Shown: positions 1 to 9,701 of the stretch, in pieces
Position numbering within the stretch: the stretch's first letter is position 1
Layout of the letters: the number at the start of each line of letters is the position of its first letter
Source of the DNA: Litoditis marina
Lineage: Eukaryota; Nematoda; Chromadorea; Rhabditida; Rhabditidae
Assembly (NCBI GenBank): GCA_964036275.1
Contig: OZ038437.1
Coordinates: 14,540,090-14,604,089 of the forward strand
Length of the DNA stretch: 64,000 bases
Direction: 5' to 3'
Program-made: the position numbers and the translations under genes
The notes under the pieces: generated by a model
The model's input: only the letters and a program-made list of their open reading frames with translations
The model's database searches: none
Told to the model about the DNA's origin: nothing

Positions 1-562
1 AACATATGTAACTTCAAACTTAGTGTTACTGTATTCCATTACTCATGAACAACTCAAAAAATCAAACACGGGATACATCGGAGAAAAATGAACCAAGTTA
101 CAGTAGTTTTAAGTTTCAAGATCAAACCATCAATTGATGACGTCACATACCAAGCATTTCACTAGCAAAAAAGTCAAGTTCTTTTTAATAGTTCCTCTTG
201 GGCTCCAAGCTACTTCAAACCGTAGATCATACTCATAGGTGAAGACTATATGAATTCTAAGTAACGACGAGTAATATTCAGAATGTCAGAAGACGTCAGA
301 AATGAACTTCGTTCAAACTTTCTGAAACTCTCAGAACAAGTAGGAAATAGTCCAAAAATGTTACGATTACATTGTTTCACAAAGTGACGATCACGTCAGA
401 TAAGATTCAGAAGGCCAGAAGACGTCAAGTCATCAAACTATTCGAAGCTGTTTGAAACGTTCAAAAAAGTAAGAAACGTGACAACAACTGTAAGTAAAGT
501 TGCAAAACGTAGCTAACATGCACGCTAGACGGGCACGCGGCGTGAGCCGCGTGACCGGCTAG
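1..562 (+). mobile_element. E0: type A Helitron-like unit, 3' part only (window edge)
   Basis: This is the tail of a unit whose 5' part lies before the window. It holds the conserved CRE block (TGACGTCA near position 139), a type I 3' module, the terminal hairpin at 534-553 and CTAG at 559-562, followed directly by the TC of the next unit. Confidence 0.85.
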
Positions 563-2393
563 TCACCACCCTATAGATAATTCGACTAAATGACGTGACG
601 GGACGGGACGGGACGGTACGAGACCCTGACCTGAACGATGAGCACTAACCAGTATCACCATCAATTATGTCACTAAAATCTAAGGTCGTGGTGTCTAAGG
701 AAAATCAATGTTATCGATTTATTGATTTTTTAAGGCCTTAAGTTGAAGAGTAAAATTTCAGAGATACTCCACATGAAAGCCTGTATTCTGATGACAAATG
801 TTTCCATCGAGCGCTTTTTGCCGGAAATGTTTCCTGAAACAGTTACATGAATTAGAAAAAAGTACAATTTTTTGTTACTTTCATTCCTCATACTGTGTAT
901 GTTGTAGATATGACCATGAAATTTTTGGCTGGTTGAACTCTCCAGAAGTCCCTTCTATTGGCTCAGTATCGTTGAAAATTTCGCAACATTCTCCGGATTT
1001 GAGAAATTTCCGGAACTTTTTGAGATTTCCGAACTGTTTTAAAATGGTCCTGACCTGTTAATATTGTGGCACAAGATGTGTCATGACCTACTGAGTATAC
1101 ATTTGCACTATGAAAGTTCAAAGATCAAGTATCGATTTTTGGTGATCTCCGTTATGAAACATAGTACCTCATAAATAAAGCTACAAAAGAAGGTTCCTAT
1201 GAACTATTTGTCTTCTAATGTCTATAGTGTATAGAATTGATTGTCAGGTACTCTACTTTATGAGTAATAAACATTATCGCATATACCGGGTGTTCTGTAA
1301 GCGTCGATAAAAATCAACAAAAAATTTCATTCATTTTGGTGGGGCATATCTTCAAAATGTGATTGAATCTCTGAGATTTGTGTATAGGATGCGCATAAAG
1401 AATTAAAACAATTTGTATGTGACAGATTTTTGAATTTCTCAAAAATAATTTTTTAAGACGGTTTTTTAGAAAAAAGTGAAACAGCCAAACTCATGCAGTA
1501 TGATCCAAATTTTGTCCATAGACGGAGGTCAATAGACCGGAAAACATTGTGAAAAATTAAGCAAAACCATTCAGCCGTTCTCGTGTTATTCAAGTTTTAA
1601 AAGTCAAACCCGTACTATATACGGCGCAAATAGGCTCATTTTTAAGCTACCTTGGACTGATCATTTTCCCACGCCTCACCTGACCGTCTAAATGATGGGA
1701 ACGACTTGAAACTCTTAGGACAGGACCAGTATTGGATAAAGATTGTACTGCCAGAGCATTAAGGTCAAAGGTCAACTATTGATTTTTTTAGCGCAATAAA
1801 TATGATTTTGGCCTAAAATTGATATGGAAATAGATGTAACTTTAAACTTGGTGTCCTTGTATTCCACTACTCATGAGCAACTCAGAAAATCAAACACGGG
1901 ATACATCGGAGAAAAATGAACCAAGTTACAGTAGTTTTAAGTTTTAAGATCAAACCATCAATTGATGACGTCACATACCAAGCATTTCACTAGCAAAAAA
2001 AGACAAGTTGTTTTGAATAGTTTCTTTCCGGCTCCTAACTACTGCAACATGTATTGTATACTCATACGTGAAGACTATATGAATTCTAAGTAACGACGAG
2101 TAATATTCAGAAGGCTAGAAGACGTCAGAAATGAACTTCGTTCAAACTTTCTGAAACTCTCAGAACAAGGAGGAAAAAGTCTAACAATGTTACGATTACA
2201 TTGTTTCACGAAGTGACGATCACGTCAGATAAGATTCTGAAGGCCAGATGACGTCAAGTCGTCAAACTACTCGAAGCTGTTTGAAACGTTCAAAAAAAAG
2301 TGAGAAACGTGTTAACAACTTTGAATAAAGTTGCAAAACATAGCTAACATGCACGCTAGACGGGCACGCGGCGAGAGCCGCGTGACCGGCTAG
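563..2393 (+). mobile_element. E1: complete type A Helitron-like unit, module I
   Basis: 1831 bp from TC to CTAG. The pentamer tract is CGGGA-rich. It has a perfect heat-shock element at 1003-1015, a DR1 at 1762-1774, the CRE TGACGTCA at 1966-1973 and a terminal hairpin at 2365-2384 with the unusual loop GAGA. The 16-bp palindrome is damaged (reads CCGGAAATGTTTCCTG). This unit reads the same as E4 (6049-7879) except for G/C at position 576, although the units on either side differ. Confidence 0.9.
1957..1973. promoter_or_regulatory. Invariant block with ATCAATTGAT and CRE/ATF site TGACGTCA (representative)
   Basis: A 10-bp palindrome runs into the 8-bp palindrome TGACGTCA, the full cAMP-response/ATF-type site. 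The surrounding roughly 50 bp, from ATCAAACC to CACTAGCAAAAA, are nearly unchanged in all type A units while neighbouring sequence varies. This suggests a functional or mechanistic constraint. Confidence 0.55.
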
Positions 2394-2408
2394 TCACCAC
2401 CCTATAGA
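2394..2408 (+). other. Helitron-type 5' terminus (representative)
   Basis: TCACCACCCTATAGA immediately follows CTAG of the previous unit. The same terminus opens nearly every type A unit. All B units and E5 have TT in place of TC. Confidence 0.8.
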
Positions 2409-2429
2409 TAATTCGACTAAATGACGTGA

Positions 2430-2450
2430 CGGTACGGTACGGGACGGTAA
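2430..2450 (+). repeat. Variable pentamer tract near the 5' end (representative)
   Basis: Short runs of ACGGT/ACGGG/CGTAA begin about 35-40 bases after each 5' terminus. Copy number and type vary from unit to unit: five CGGTA in E3, six CGGGA in E12, CGTAA runs in E9, E17 and E21. Each tract works as a fingerprint of its unit. Confidence 0.8.
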
Positions 2451-2643
2451 CTTTTCTTCAATAACGACTAACCACTATGACCATCAATTATGTCACTAAA
2501 ATCTAAGGTCGTGGTGTCTAAGGAAAATCAATGATATTGATTTATTGATTTTTTAAGGCCTTAAGTTGGACAGTGAAATTTCGGAGATACTGCACATGAA
2601 AGCCTGTCTTCTGGAGACAAATGTTTCTGTCGAGCGCTTTTTG

Positions 2644-2659
2644 CCGGAAACGTTTCCGG
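2644..2659. repeat. 16-bp perfect palindrome CCGGAAACGTTTCCGG (representative)
   Basis: Present in most type A units about 250 bp from the 5' end. It is damaged in E1 and E4, and replaced by CCGGAAAAATTTCCGG or a decayed form in type B. It contains TTCCGGAA, two inverted GAA boxes, but not a three-box heat-shock element. Confidence 0.75.
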
Positions 2660-2825
2660 AAACAGTTACATGAATTAGAAAAAAGTATAATTTTTTGCTA
2701 CTTTCATTCCTCATACCGCGTATGTTGTAGATATGACCTTAAAATTTCTGGCTGGTTGAACTCTCCAGAAGTCCCTTCTATTGGCTCAGTATCGTTGAAA
2801 ATTTCGCAACATCCTCCGGATTTGA

Positions 2826-2838
2826 GAAATTTCCGGAA
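2826..2838. promoter_or_regulatory. Perfect three-box heat-shock element (representative)
   Basis: GAAATTTCCGGAA fits GAAnnTTCnnGAA exactly, the binding pattern of heat-shock factor HSF. It occurs at the same place in 29 of 32 type A units that span it. Positions are given under each unit. E10, E30 and E25 have one changed base. Type B has a weaker version (GAGATTTCCGGAA in E36/E38). Function is inferred from the motif only. Confidence 0.65.
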
Positions 2839-2888
2839 CATTTTGAGATTTCCGAACTGTTTTAAAATGGTCCTCATCTGTTCATATT

Positions 2889-2905
2889 GTGACACAAGAT
2901 GTGTC
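2889..2905. repeat. Small hairpin TGACACA-AGA-TGTGTCA (representative)
   Basis: A 7-bp perfect stem with a 3-base loop, kept in most type A units. In units reading GTGGCACAAGATGTGTC the stem has one mismatch. No function known to me. Confidence 0.55.
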
Positions 2906-3433
2906 ATGACCTACTGAGTATACATTCGCAATATGAAAGATCAAAGATCGAGTATCGATTTTTGGTGATCTCCGTTATGAAATGTAGTACCTCATAAAAG
3001 AGGCTACAAAAGAAGGTTCCCATAAATCATTTGTCTTCTTATTTCTATAGTGTATAGAGTTGATTGTCAGGTACTCAACTTTATAAGCAATAAACATTAT
3101 ATTATATGACTGGTGTTCTGTAAGCGTTGATAAAAATCAACAAAAAATTTCATTCATTTTGGTGGGGCACATGTTCAAAATGTGATTGAATCTCTGAGAT
3201 TTGTGTATAAGATGCGCATAAACAATTAAAACAATTTGTATGTGACAGATTTTTGAATTTCTCAAAAATAATTTTTTAAGACGGTTTTTTAGAAAAAAGT
3301 GAAACAGCCAAACTCATGCAGTATGACCCAAAATTTGTCCATAGACGAAGGTCAATAGACCGGCAAATATTGTGAAAAATTAGGCAAAACCATCCAGCCG
3401 TTCTCGAGTTATTCAAGTTTTAAAAGTTCAACT

Positions 3434-3448
3434 CGTACTATATACGGC
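3434..3448. repeat. Conserved inverted repeat CCGTA-CTATA-TACGG
   Basis: Found within ACTCGTACTATATACGGCGC-type sequence in every type A body; here the left arm has one change (TCGTA), elsewhere it is perfect. The surrounding 40 bases are among the least variable in the unit. Confidence 0.55.
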
Positions 3449-3584
3449 GCAAATAGGCTCACTTTTAAGCTACCTCGAACTCAACATTTTCCCACGCCTC
3501 TCCTGAGCGTCTAAATGATGGGAACGACTTGAAACTCATAGGACAGGACCAGTATTGAATAAAGATTGTACTGCCAGAGCATTA

Positions 3585-3597
3585 AGGTCAAAGGTCA
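3585..3597 (+). promoter_or_regulatory. Perfect DR1 nuclear-receptor half-site repeat (representative)
   Basis: AGGTCAAAGGTCA is two AGGTCA half-sites spaced by one base, the site type bound by HNF4/RXR-class nuclear receptors. It is perfect in 27 type A units and altered by one base in E10, E20, E25 and the second copy in E16. It is followed by a fork-head-like ATTGATTTTTTTA. Function is inferred from the motif only. Confidence 0.55.
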
Positions 3598-4185
3598 ACT
3601 ATTGATTTTTTTAGCGCAATAAATACGATTTTGGCCTAAAATTGCTATGGAAATAGATGTAACTTCAAACTTAGTGGCGTTGTATTCCACTACTCATGAA
3701 CAACTCAAAAAATCAAACACGGGATACATCGGAGCAAAATGAACCAAGTTACAATAGTTTTAAGTTTCAAGATCAAACCATCAATTGATGACGTCACATA
3801 CCAAGCATTTCACTAGCAAAAAAGTCAAGTTCTTTCGAATGGTTTCTTTCAGGCTCCTAACTATCGCAACACGTAATGTAAAGTCATACGTGAAGACTGT
3901 ATGAATTCTAAGCAACGACGAGTAATATTCTGAATGTCAGAAGACGTCAGAAATGAACTTCGTTCAAACTTTCTGAAACTCTCAGAACAAGTAGGAAAGA
4001 GTCCAAAAATGTTACGACTGCATTGTTTCACGAAGTAACGATCACGTTAGATAAGATTCTGAAGGCCAGAAGACGTCAAGTCGTCAAACTACTCAAAGCT
4101 GTTTGAAACGTTCAAAAAAAGTAAGAAACGTGACAACCACTGTGAATAAAGTTGCAAAACATAGCTAACATGCACGCTAGACGGG

Positions 4186-4214
4186 CACGCGGCGTGAGCC
4201 GCGTGACCGGCTAG
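4186..4214 (+). other. Helitron-type 3' terminus: hairpin plus CTAG (representative)
   Basis: The 8-bp perfect stem CACGCGGC/GCCGCGTG with loop GTGA (4186-4205) is followed by ACCGGCTAG and the next unit. In each complete unit the hairpin occupies the same place, ending nine bases before the unit end. In Helitrons such a hairpin acts as the transposition terminator. Loop variants are GAGA (E1, E4) and GTAA (E30, E35). Confidence 0.85.
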
Positions 4215-6048
4215 TCACCACCCTATACATAACTCGACTAAATGACGTGACGGTACGGTACGGTACGGTACGGTACGGGATCCACTTTTTAACGATAGCG
4301 ACCTAACAGTATGACCATCAATTATGTCACTAAAATCTAAGGTCGTGGTGTCTAAGGAAAATCAATGCTATCGATTTATTGATTTTTTAAGGCCCTAAGT
4401 TGGACAGTGAAATTTCGGAGATACTCCACATGAAAGCCTGTATTCTGAAGTTGATTGTTTCTGTCGAGCGCTTTTTGCCGGAAACGTTTCCGGAAACAGT
4501 TACATGAATTAGAAAAAAGTATAATTTTTTGCTACTTTCATTCCTCATACCGCCCATGTTGATGATATGACCTCAAAATTTCTGGCTGGTTGAACTCTCC
4601 AGAAGTCCCTTCTATTGGCTCAATATCGTCAAGAATTTCGCAACTTCCTCCGGATTTGAGAAATTTCCGGAACTTTTCGAGATTTCCGAACTGTTTTAAA
4701 ATGGTCCTCATCTGTTCATATTGTGACACAAGATGTGTCATGACCTACTGAGTGTACATATGCAATATGGAAGATCAAAGATCAAGTATCGATTTTTGGT
4801 GATCTCCGTTATGAAATGTAGTACCTCATAAAAGAGGCTACAAAAGAAGGTTCCCATGAATCATTTGTCTTCTTATTTCTATAGTGTATAGAGTTGATTG
4901 TCAGGTACTCAACTTTATAGGCAATAAACATTCTATCATGTGATGGGTGTTCTGTGAGCGTTGATAAAAGTTAACAGAAAATTTCATTCATTTCGGTGGG
5001 GCACATGTTCAAAATGTGATTAAATCTCTGAGATTTGTGTATAAGATGCGCATAACAATTTAAAACAATTTGTATGTGACAGATTTTCGAATTTCTCAAA
5101 AATAATTTTTTAAGACGTTTTTTTAGAAAAAAGTAAAACAGCCAAACTCATGTAGTATGACCCAAATTTTGTCCATAGATGAAGGTTAATAGACCGGCAA
5201 ATATTGTGAAAAATTAGGCAAAACCATCCAGCCGTTCTCGAGTTATTCAAGTTTAAAAGTTCAACCCGTACTATATACGGCGCAAATGGGCTCACTTTTA
5301 AGCTACCTCGGACTCAAAATTTTCCCACGCCTCTCCTGACCGTCTAAATGATCGGAATGACTTGAAACTCATAGGGCAGGACCAGTATTGGATGAAGATT
5401 GTACTGCCAAAGCATTAAGGTCAAAGGTCAATTATTGATTTTTTGAGCGCATTAAATATGATTTTGGCCTAAAATTGCTATGGAGATACATAAAATTACT
5501 AGCTTAATGTCATTGTATTCCACTACTCATGAACAACGCAAAAAATCAAACACGGGATACATCGGAGCAAACTGAAGCAAGTTACAGTAGTTTTAACTTT
5601 CAAGATCAAACCATCAATTGATGACGTCACATACCAAGCATTTCACTAGCAAAAAAGTCAAGTTCTTTCGAATAACTTCTTTCAGGCTCCTATCTACCGC
5701 AACACGTAATGTATACTCATACGTGAAAACTATGTAAATTCTAAGTAACGACGAGTAATATTCAGAAGGCTAGAAGACGTCAAAAATGAACTTCGTTCAA
5801 ACTTTCTGAAACTCTCAGAACAAGGAGGAAAAAGTCCAACAATGTTACGATTACATTGTTTCACGAAGTGACGATCACGTCAGATAAGATTCTGAAGGCC
5901 AGAAGACGTCAAGTCATCAAACTACTCAAAGCAGTTTGAAACGTTCAAAAAAAAGTAAGAAACGTGGTAACAACTTTGAATAAAGGTGCAAAACATAGCT
6001 AACATGCACGCTAGACGGACACGCGGCGTGAGCCGCGTGACCGGCTAG
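4215..6048 (+). mobile_element. E3: complete type A Helitron-like unit, module I
   Basis: 1834 bp. The pentamer tract has five CGGTA copies. Heat-shock element at 4660-4672, DR1 at 5418-5430, hairpin at 6020-6039. Around 5485-5510 the sequence after the DR1 differs from most units (ATACATAAAATTACTAGC), a variant also hinted at in E16. Confidence 0.9.
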
Positions 6049-7879
6049 TCACCACCCTATACATAATTCGACTAAATGACGTGACGGGACGGGACGGGAC
6101 GGTACGAGACCCTGACCTGAACGATGAGCACTAACCAGTATCACCATCAATTATGTCACTAAAATCTAAGGTCGTGGTGTCTAAGGAAAATCAATGTTAT
6201 CGATTTATTGATTTTTTAAGGCCTTAAGTTGAAGAGTAAAATTTCAGAGATACTCCACATGAAAGCCTGTATTCTGATGACAAATGTTTCCATCGAGCGC
6301 TTTTTGCCGGAAATGTTTCCTGAAACAGTTACATGAATTAGAAAAAAGTACAATTTTTTGTTACTTTCATTCCTCATACTGTGTATGTTGTAGATATGAC
6401 CATGAAATTTTTGGCTGGTTGAACTCTCCAGAAGTCCCTTCTATTGGCTCAGTATCGTTGAAAATTTCGCAACATTCTCCGGATTTGAGAAATTTCCGGA
6501 ACTTTTTGAGATTTCCGAACTGTTTTAAAATGGTCCTGACCTGTTAATATTGTGGCACAAGATGTGTCATGACCTACTGAGTATACATTTGCACTATGAA
6601 AGTTCAAAGATCAAGTATCGATTTTTGGTGATCTCCGTTATGAAACATAGTACCTCATAAATAAAGCTACAAAAGAAGGTTCCTATGAACTATTTGTCTT
6701 CTAATGTCTATAGTGTATAGAATTGATTGTCAGGTACTCTACTTTATGAGTAATAAACATTATCGCATATACCGGGTGTTCTGTAAGCGTCGATAAAAAT
6801 CAACAAAAAATTTCATTCATTTTGGTGGGGCATATCTTCAAAATGTGATTGAATCTCTGAGATTTGTGTATAGGATGCGCATAAAGAATTAAAACAATTT
6901 GTATGTGACAGATTTTTGAATTTCTCAAAAATAATTTTTTAAGACGGTTTTTTAGAAAAAAGTGAAACAGCCAAACTCATGCAGTATGATCCAAATTTTG
7001 TCCATAGACGGAGGTCAATAGACCGGAAAACATTGTGAAAAATTAAGCAAAACCATTCAGCCGTTCTCGTGTTATTCAAGTTTTAAAAGTCAAACCCGTA
7101 CTATATACGGCGCAAATAGGCTCATTTTTAAGCTACCTTGGACTGATCATTTTCCCACGCCTCACCTGACCGTCTAAATGATGGGAACGACTTGAAACTC
7201 TTAGGACAGGACCAGTATTGGATAAAGATTGTACTGCCAGAGCATTAAGGTCAAAGGTCAACTATTGATTTTTTTAGCGCAATAAATATGATTTTGGCCT
7301 AAAATTGATATGGAAATAGATGTAACTTTAAACTTGGTGTCCTTGTATTCCACTACTCATGAGCAACTCAGAAAATCAAACACGGGATACATCGGAGAAA
7401 AATGAACCAAGTTACAGTAGTTTTAAGTTTTAAGATCAAACCATCAATTGATGACGTCACATACCAAGCATTTCACTAGCAAAAAAAGACAAGTTGTTTT
7501 GAATAGTTTCTTTCCGGCTCCTAACTACTGCAACATGTATTGTATACTCATACGTGAAGACTATATGAATTCTAAGTAACGACGAGTAATATTCAGAAGG
7601 CTAGAAGACGTCAGAAATGAACTTCGTTCAAACTTTCTGAAACTCTCAGAACAAGGAGGAAAAAGTCTAACAATGTTACGATTACATTGTTTCACGAAGT
7701 GACGATCACGTCAGATAAGATTCTGAAGGCCAGATGACGTCAAGTCGTCAAACTACTCGAAGCTGTTTGAAACGTTCAAAAAAAAGTGAGAAACGTGTTA
7801 ACAACTTTGAATAAAGTTGCAAAACATAGCTAACATGCACGCTAGACGGGCACGCGGCGAGAGCCGCGTGACCGGCTAG
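6049..7879 (+). mobile_element. E4: complete type A Helitron-like unit, near-identical to E1
   Basis: 1831 bp, the same length as E1. By eye it is identical except for one base near the 5' end (C at 6062). Heat-shock element at 6489-6501, DR1 at 7248-7260, hairpin at 7851-7870 with the same rare GAGA loop. The match starts and stops at the element termini: flanking units E3/E5 do not match E0/E2. Confidence 0.9.
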
Positions 7880-8197
7880 TTACCACCCTATAGATAATAT
7901 GACTAAATGACGTAACGGTACATAACGTAACGTAACGGACTTCGTTCAAACTTTCTGAAACTCTCAGAACAAGTAGAAAAGAGTCCAAAAATGTTACGAT
8001 TACATTGTTTCACGAAGTGACGATCACGTCAGATAAGATTCTGAAGGCCAGAAGACGTCAATTCGTCAAACTACTCGAAGCTGTTTGAAACGTTCAAAAA
8101 AAGTAAGTAACGTGGTAACAACTTTGAAAAAAAGGTGCAAAACATAGCTAACATGCACGCTAGACGGGCACGCGGCGTGAGCCGCGTGACCGGCTAG
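7880..8197 (+). mobile_element. E5: internally deleted type A unit (318 bp)
   Basis: It starts TTACCACCC (TT rather than TC) and keeps a 5' end like that of E10, including CGTAA pentamers. It then jumps at about 7938/7939 straight into module I (CTTCGTTCAAAC). The hairpin at 8169-8188 and CTAG are intact. About 1.5 kb is missing, including the heat-shock element, DR1 and CRE block. It has both ends, so it is a possible minimal element. Confidence 0.85.
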
Positions 8198-9701
8198 TTA
8201 CCACCCTATAGATAATCGTGCTATGTCCCATAACGTGGAACCTCATGACATGATGACAAGATGCTCAATACGCCAAACCACGACAATGACTCTAAAGCGT
8301 TGCTTTGCACTTTTTTAGTTCGAAATATTTACAATTAGATTTTTAATGATCAAAAAACGATTTTCAAAACTCGCTTATTTCACACTTTTCACCTATTCAA
8401 CGTGTACGGATCTTCTACATCGGCGTTTGAGACAGAGTACTAAAATTTCCCTACTTGAATACAAATTCCCCTAAACTGCTACGTGTCGATGAATAAAGTT
8501 ACTCTACCCCCGCGAAAATCTTGGTTTCTGGAAAAAAAACTGTCTTTCCGGCGGAGAGCCTAACCATTATGACCAAAAATTGTGTCACCAAAATATAAGG
8601 TCGCCGTGTCCAAGGATTAGTCAAAATATTGATTTATTGATTTTTTATGATCTCAAATATGGGAACAAAATTTCAGAGTTATTTTCACAGAATGATCTAC
8701 TATCAAATCTAAGACTTTCTGTCGAGGCGTTTTTGCCGGAAAAATTTCCGCAAACAGTTACATCAATTACAAAAAAGTGTATTTCTCAGTTTTGCTTCGT
8801 TTTTTACACCGCCTACGTTGATGATACGGCTGTCAAACTTCGATCCAGGAGAATTAGTCAAAACACTCACACATTCCCCACAAAGCGAAAGCTGTCCGGT
8901 TTTGAACGGGGAAGGAAGGTGAGATTTCCAGAACTGAACGGAATTTCCGAACTGTTTGAAAATGGTCCTGACTCGATCAAATTGTGACAAAAGGTGTTTT
9001 ATGATCAACTGAGTATACTTTGGCAATATGAAGGACCAAAGATCAAGTATCGATTTTTAGTGATCTCTATAATGAAACATTGTACCTCAAAAATGGTGCT
9101 ACAAAATAGGGTTTTCATTAGTCGTTCCGCTCTTAATTGTAAGATAGGATAGACTCGATAGTAAGGTGTTTAGATTCGTAAGCAAACACATTTCATCTTC
9201 AACGACAAGTCCCCTGTAAGCGTTGATAAAAGTTAACAGAAAATTTCATTCATTTCGGTGGGGCACATGTTCAAAATATGATTACATCTCTGAGATTTGT
9301 GCATAAGAAGCGCATGAAGAATTGAAACAGTTTGTATGTGACAGATTTTTGAATTTCTCAAAAATAATTTTTTAAGACCGTTTAAAAAAAAAAGTAGATA
9401 TCGGGTAAGTACGTAAATCAACTGTTTGTCAATAATATGGTTCACTTATATTTTTGCCAATATCAAGTAAGTATTCTCAATACAATTCTACAATGAAAAC
9501 ACCGATTTTTACAACTTGTGTTTTTCATTTTCTGATGACGTCATCAAACAGTTGGAAAATCGAAAAAATTGCATAACTCTAAGAAGCATTTAGCTATTAT
9601 AACCAAACTTGGTAAGTAACTTTCTACTCTGGATCTCCAACTTTTCATCGAAACACGAGACAGATTGCTTCACGGGAAAGTGGTTTTTCTGACCTTTGGC
9701 A
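8198..9701 (+). mobile_element. E6: type B element, copy 1 (1504 bp)
   Basis: It begins TTACCACCCTATAGATAATCGTG like type A, then diverges (CCCATAACGTGGAACCTCATG...). The middle, about 8560-9370, is a diverged relative of the A body, with TTGATTTATTGATTTTTTA, TTTTTGCCGG and TTTCCGAACTGTTTGAAAATGG. The last 330 bp are unrelated to A and contain the palindrome TGATGACGTCATCA at 9533-9546. The unit ends ...CTTTGGCA with no hairpin or CTAG. A 135-codon open frame at 8580-8987 lies over the A-related body and resembles no protein I recognise. Confidence 0.75.
9533..9546. promoter_or_regulatory. Perfect 14-bp palindrome TGATGACGTCATCA in type B
   Basis: It contains the same TGACGTCA core as the type A block but in unrelated surroundings. 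It is repeated at 23782-23795, 61182-61195 and 62748-62761. Confidence 0.55.

Larger units (their letters stand above)
2394..4214 (+). mobile_element. E2: complete type A Helitron-like unit, module I (reference copy)
   Basis: 1821 bp. It carries all consensus features: CGGTA pentamers near 2430, the perfect 16-bp palindrome at 2644-2659, heat-shock element at 2826-2838, DR1 at 3585-3597 and terminal hairpin at 4186-4205 with loop GTGA. It is a good reference for the consensus because none of these sites is damaged. Confidence 0.9.

Noticed and set aside
2704..2907. 67-codon minus-strand frame repeated in more than 20 units as a possible small protein
   Set aside because: Same stop-poor stretch; no signal peptide, domain or family resemblance; closed in several otherwise intact units.
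2621..2917. 98-codon plus-strand frame repeated in many units as a possible gene
   Set aside because: It overlaps an equally well kept frame on the other strand, breaks in several units, has no recognisable domain, and is explained by repetition of one stop-poor stretch.
8580..8987. 135-codon frame in type B, the longest in the window
   Set aside because: Shortened to 63 codons in the second B copy and absent in the later B copies. It overlaps a minus-strand frame and shows no recognisable domain.
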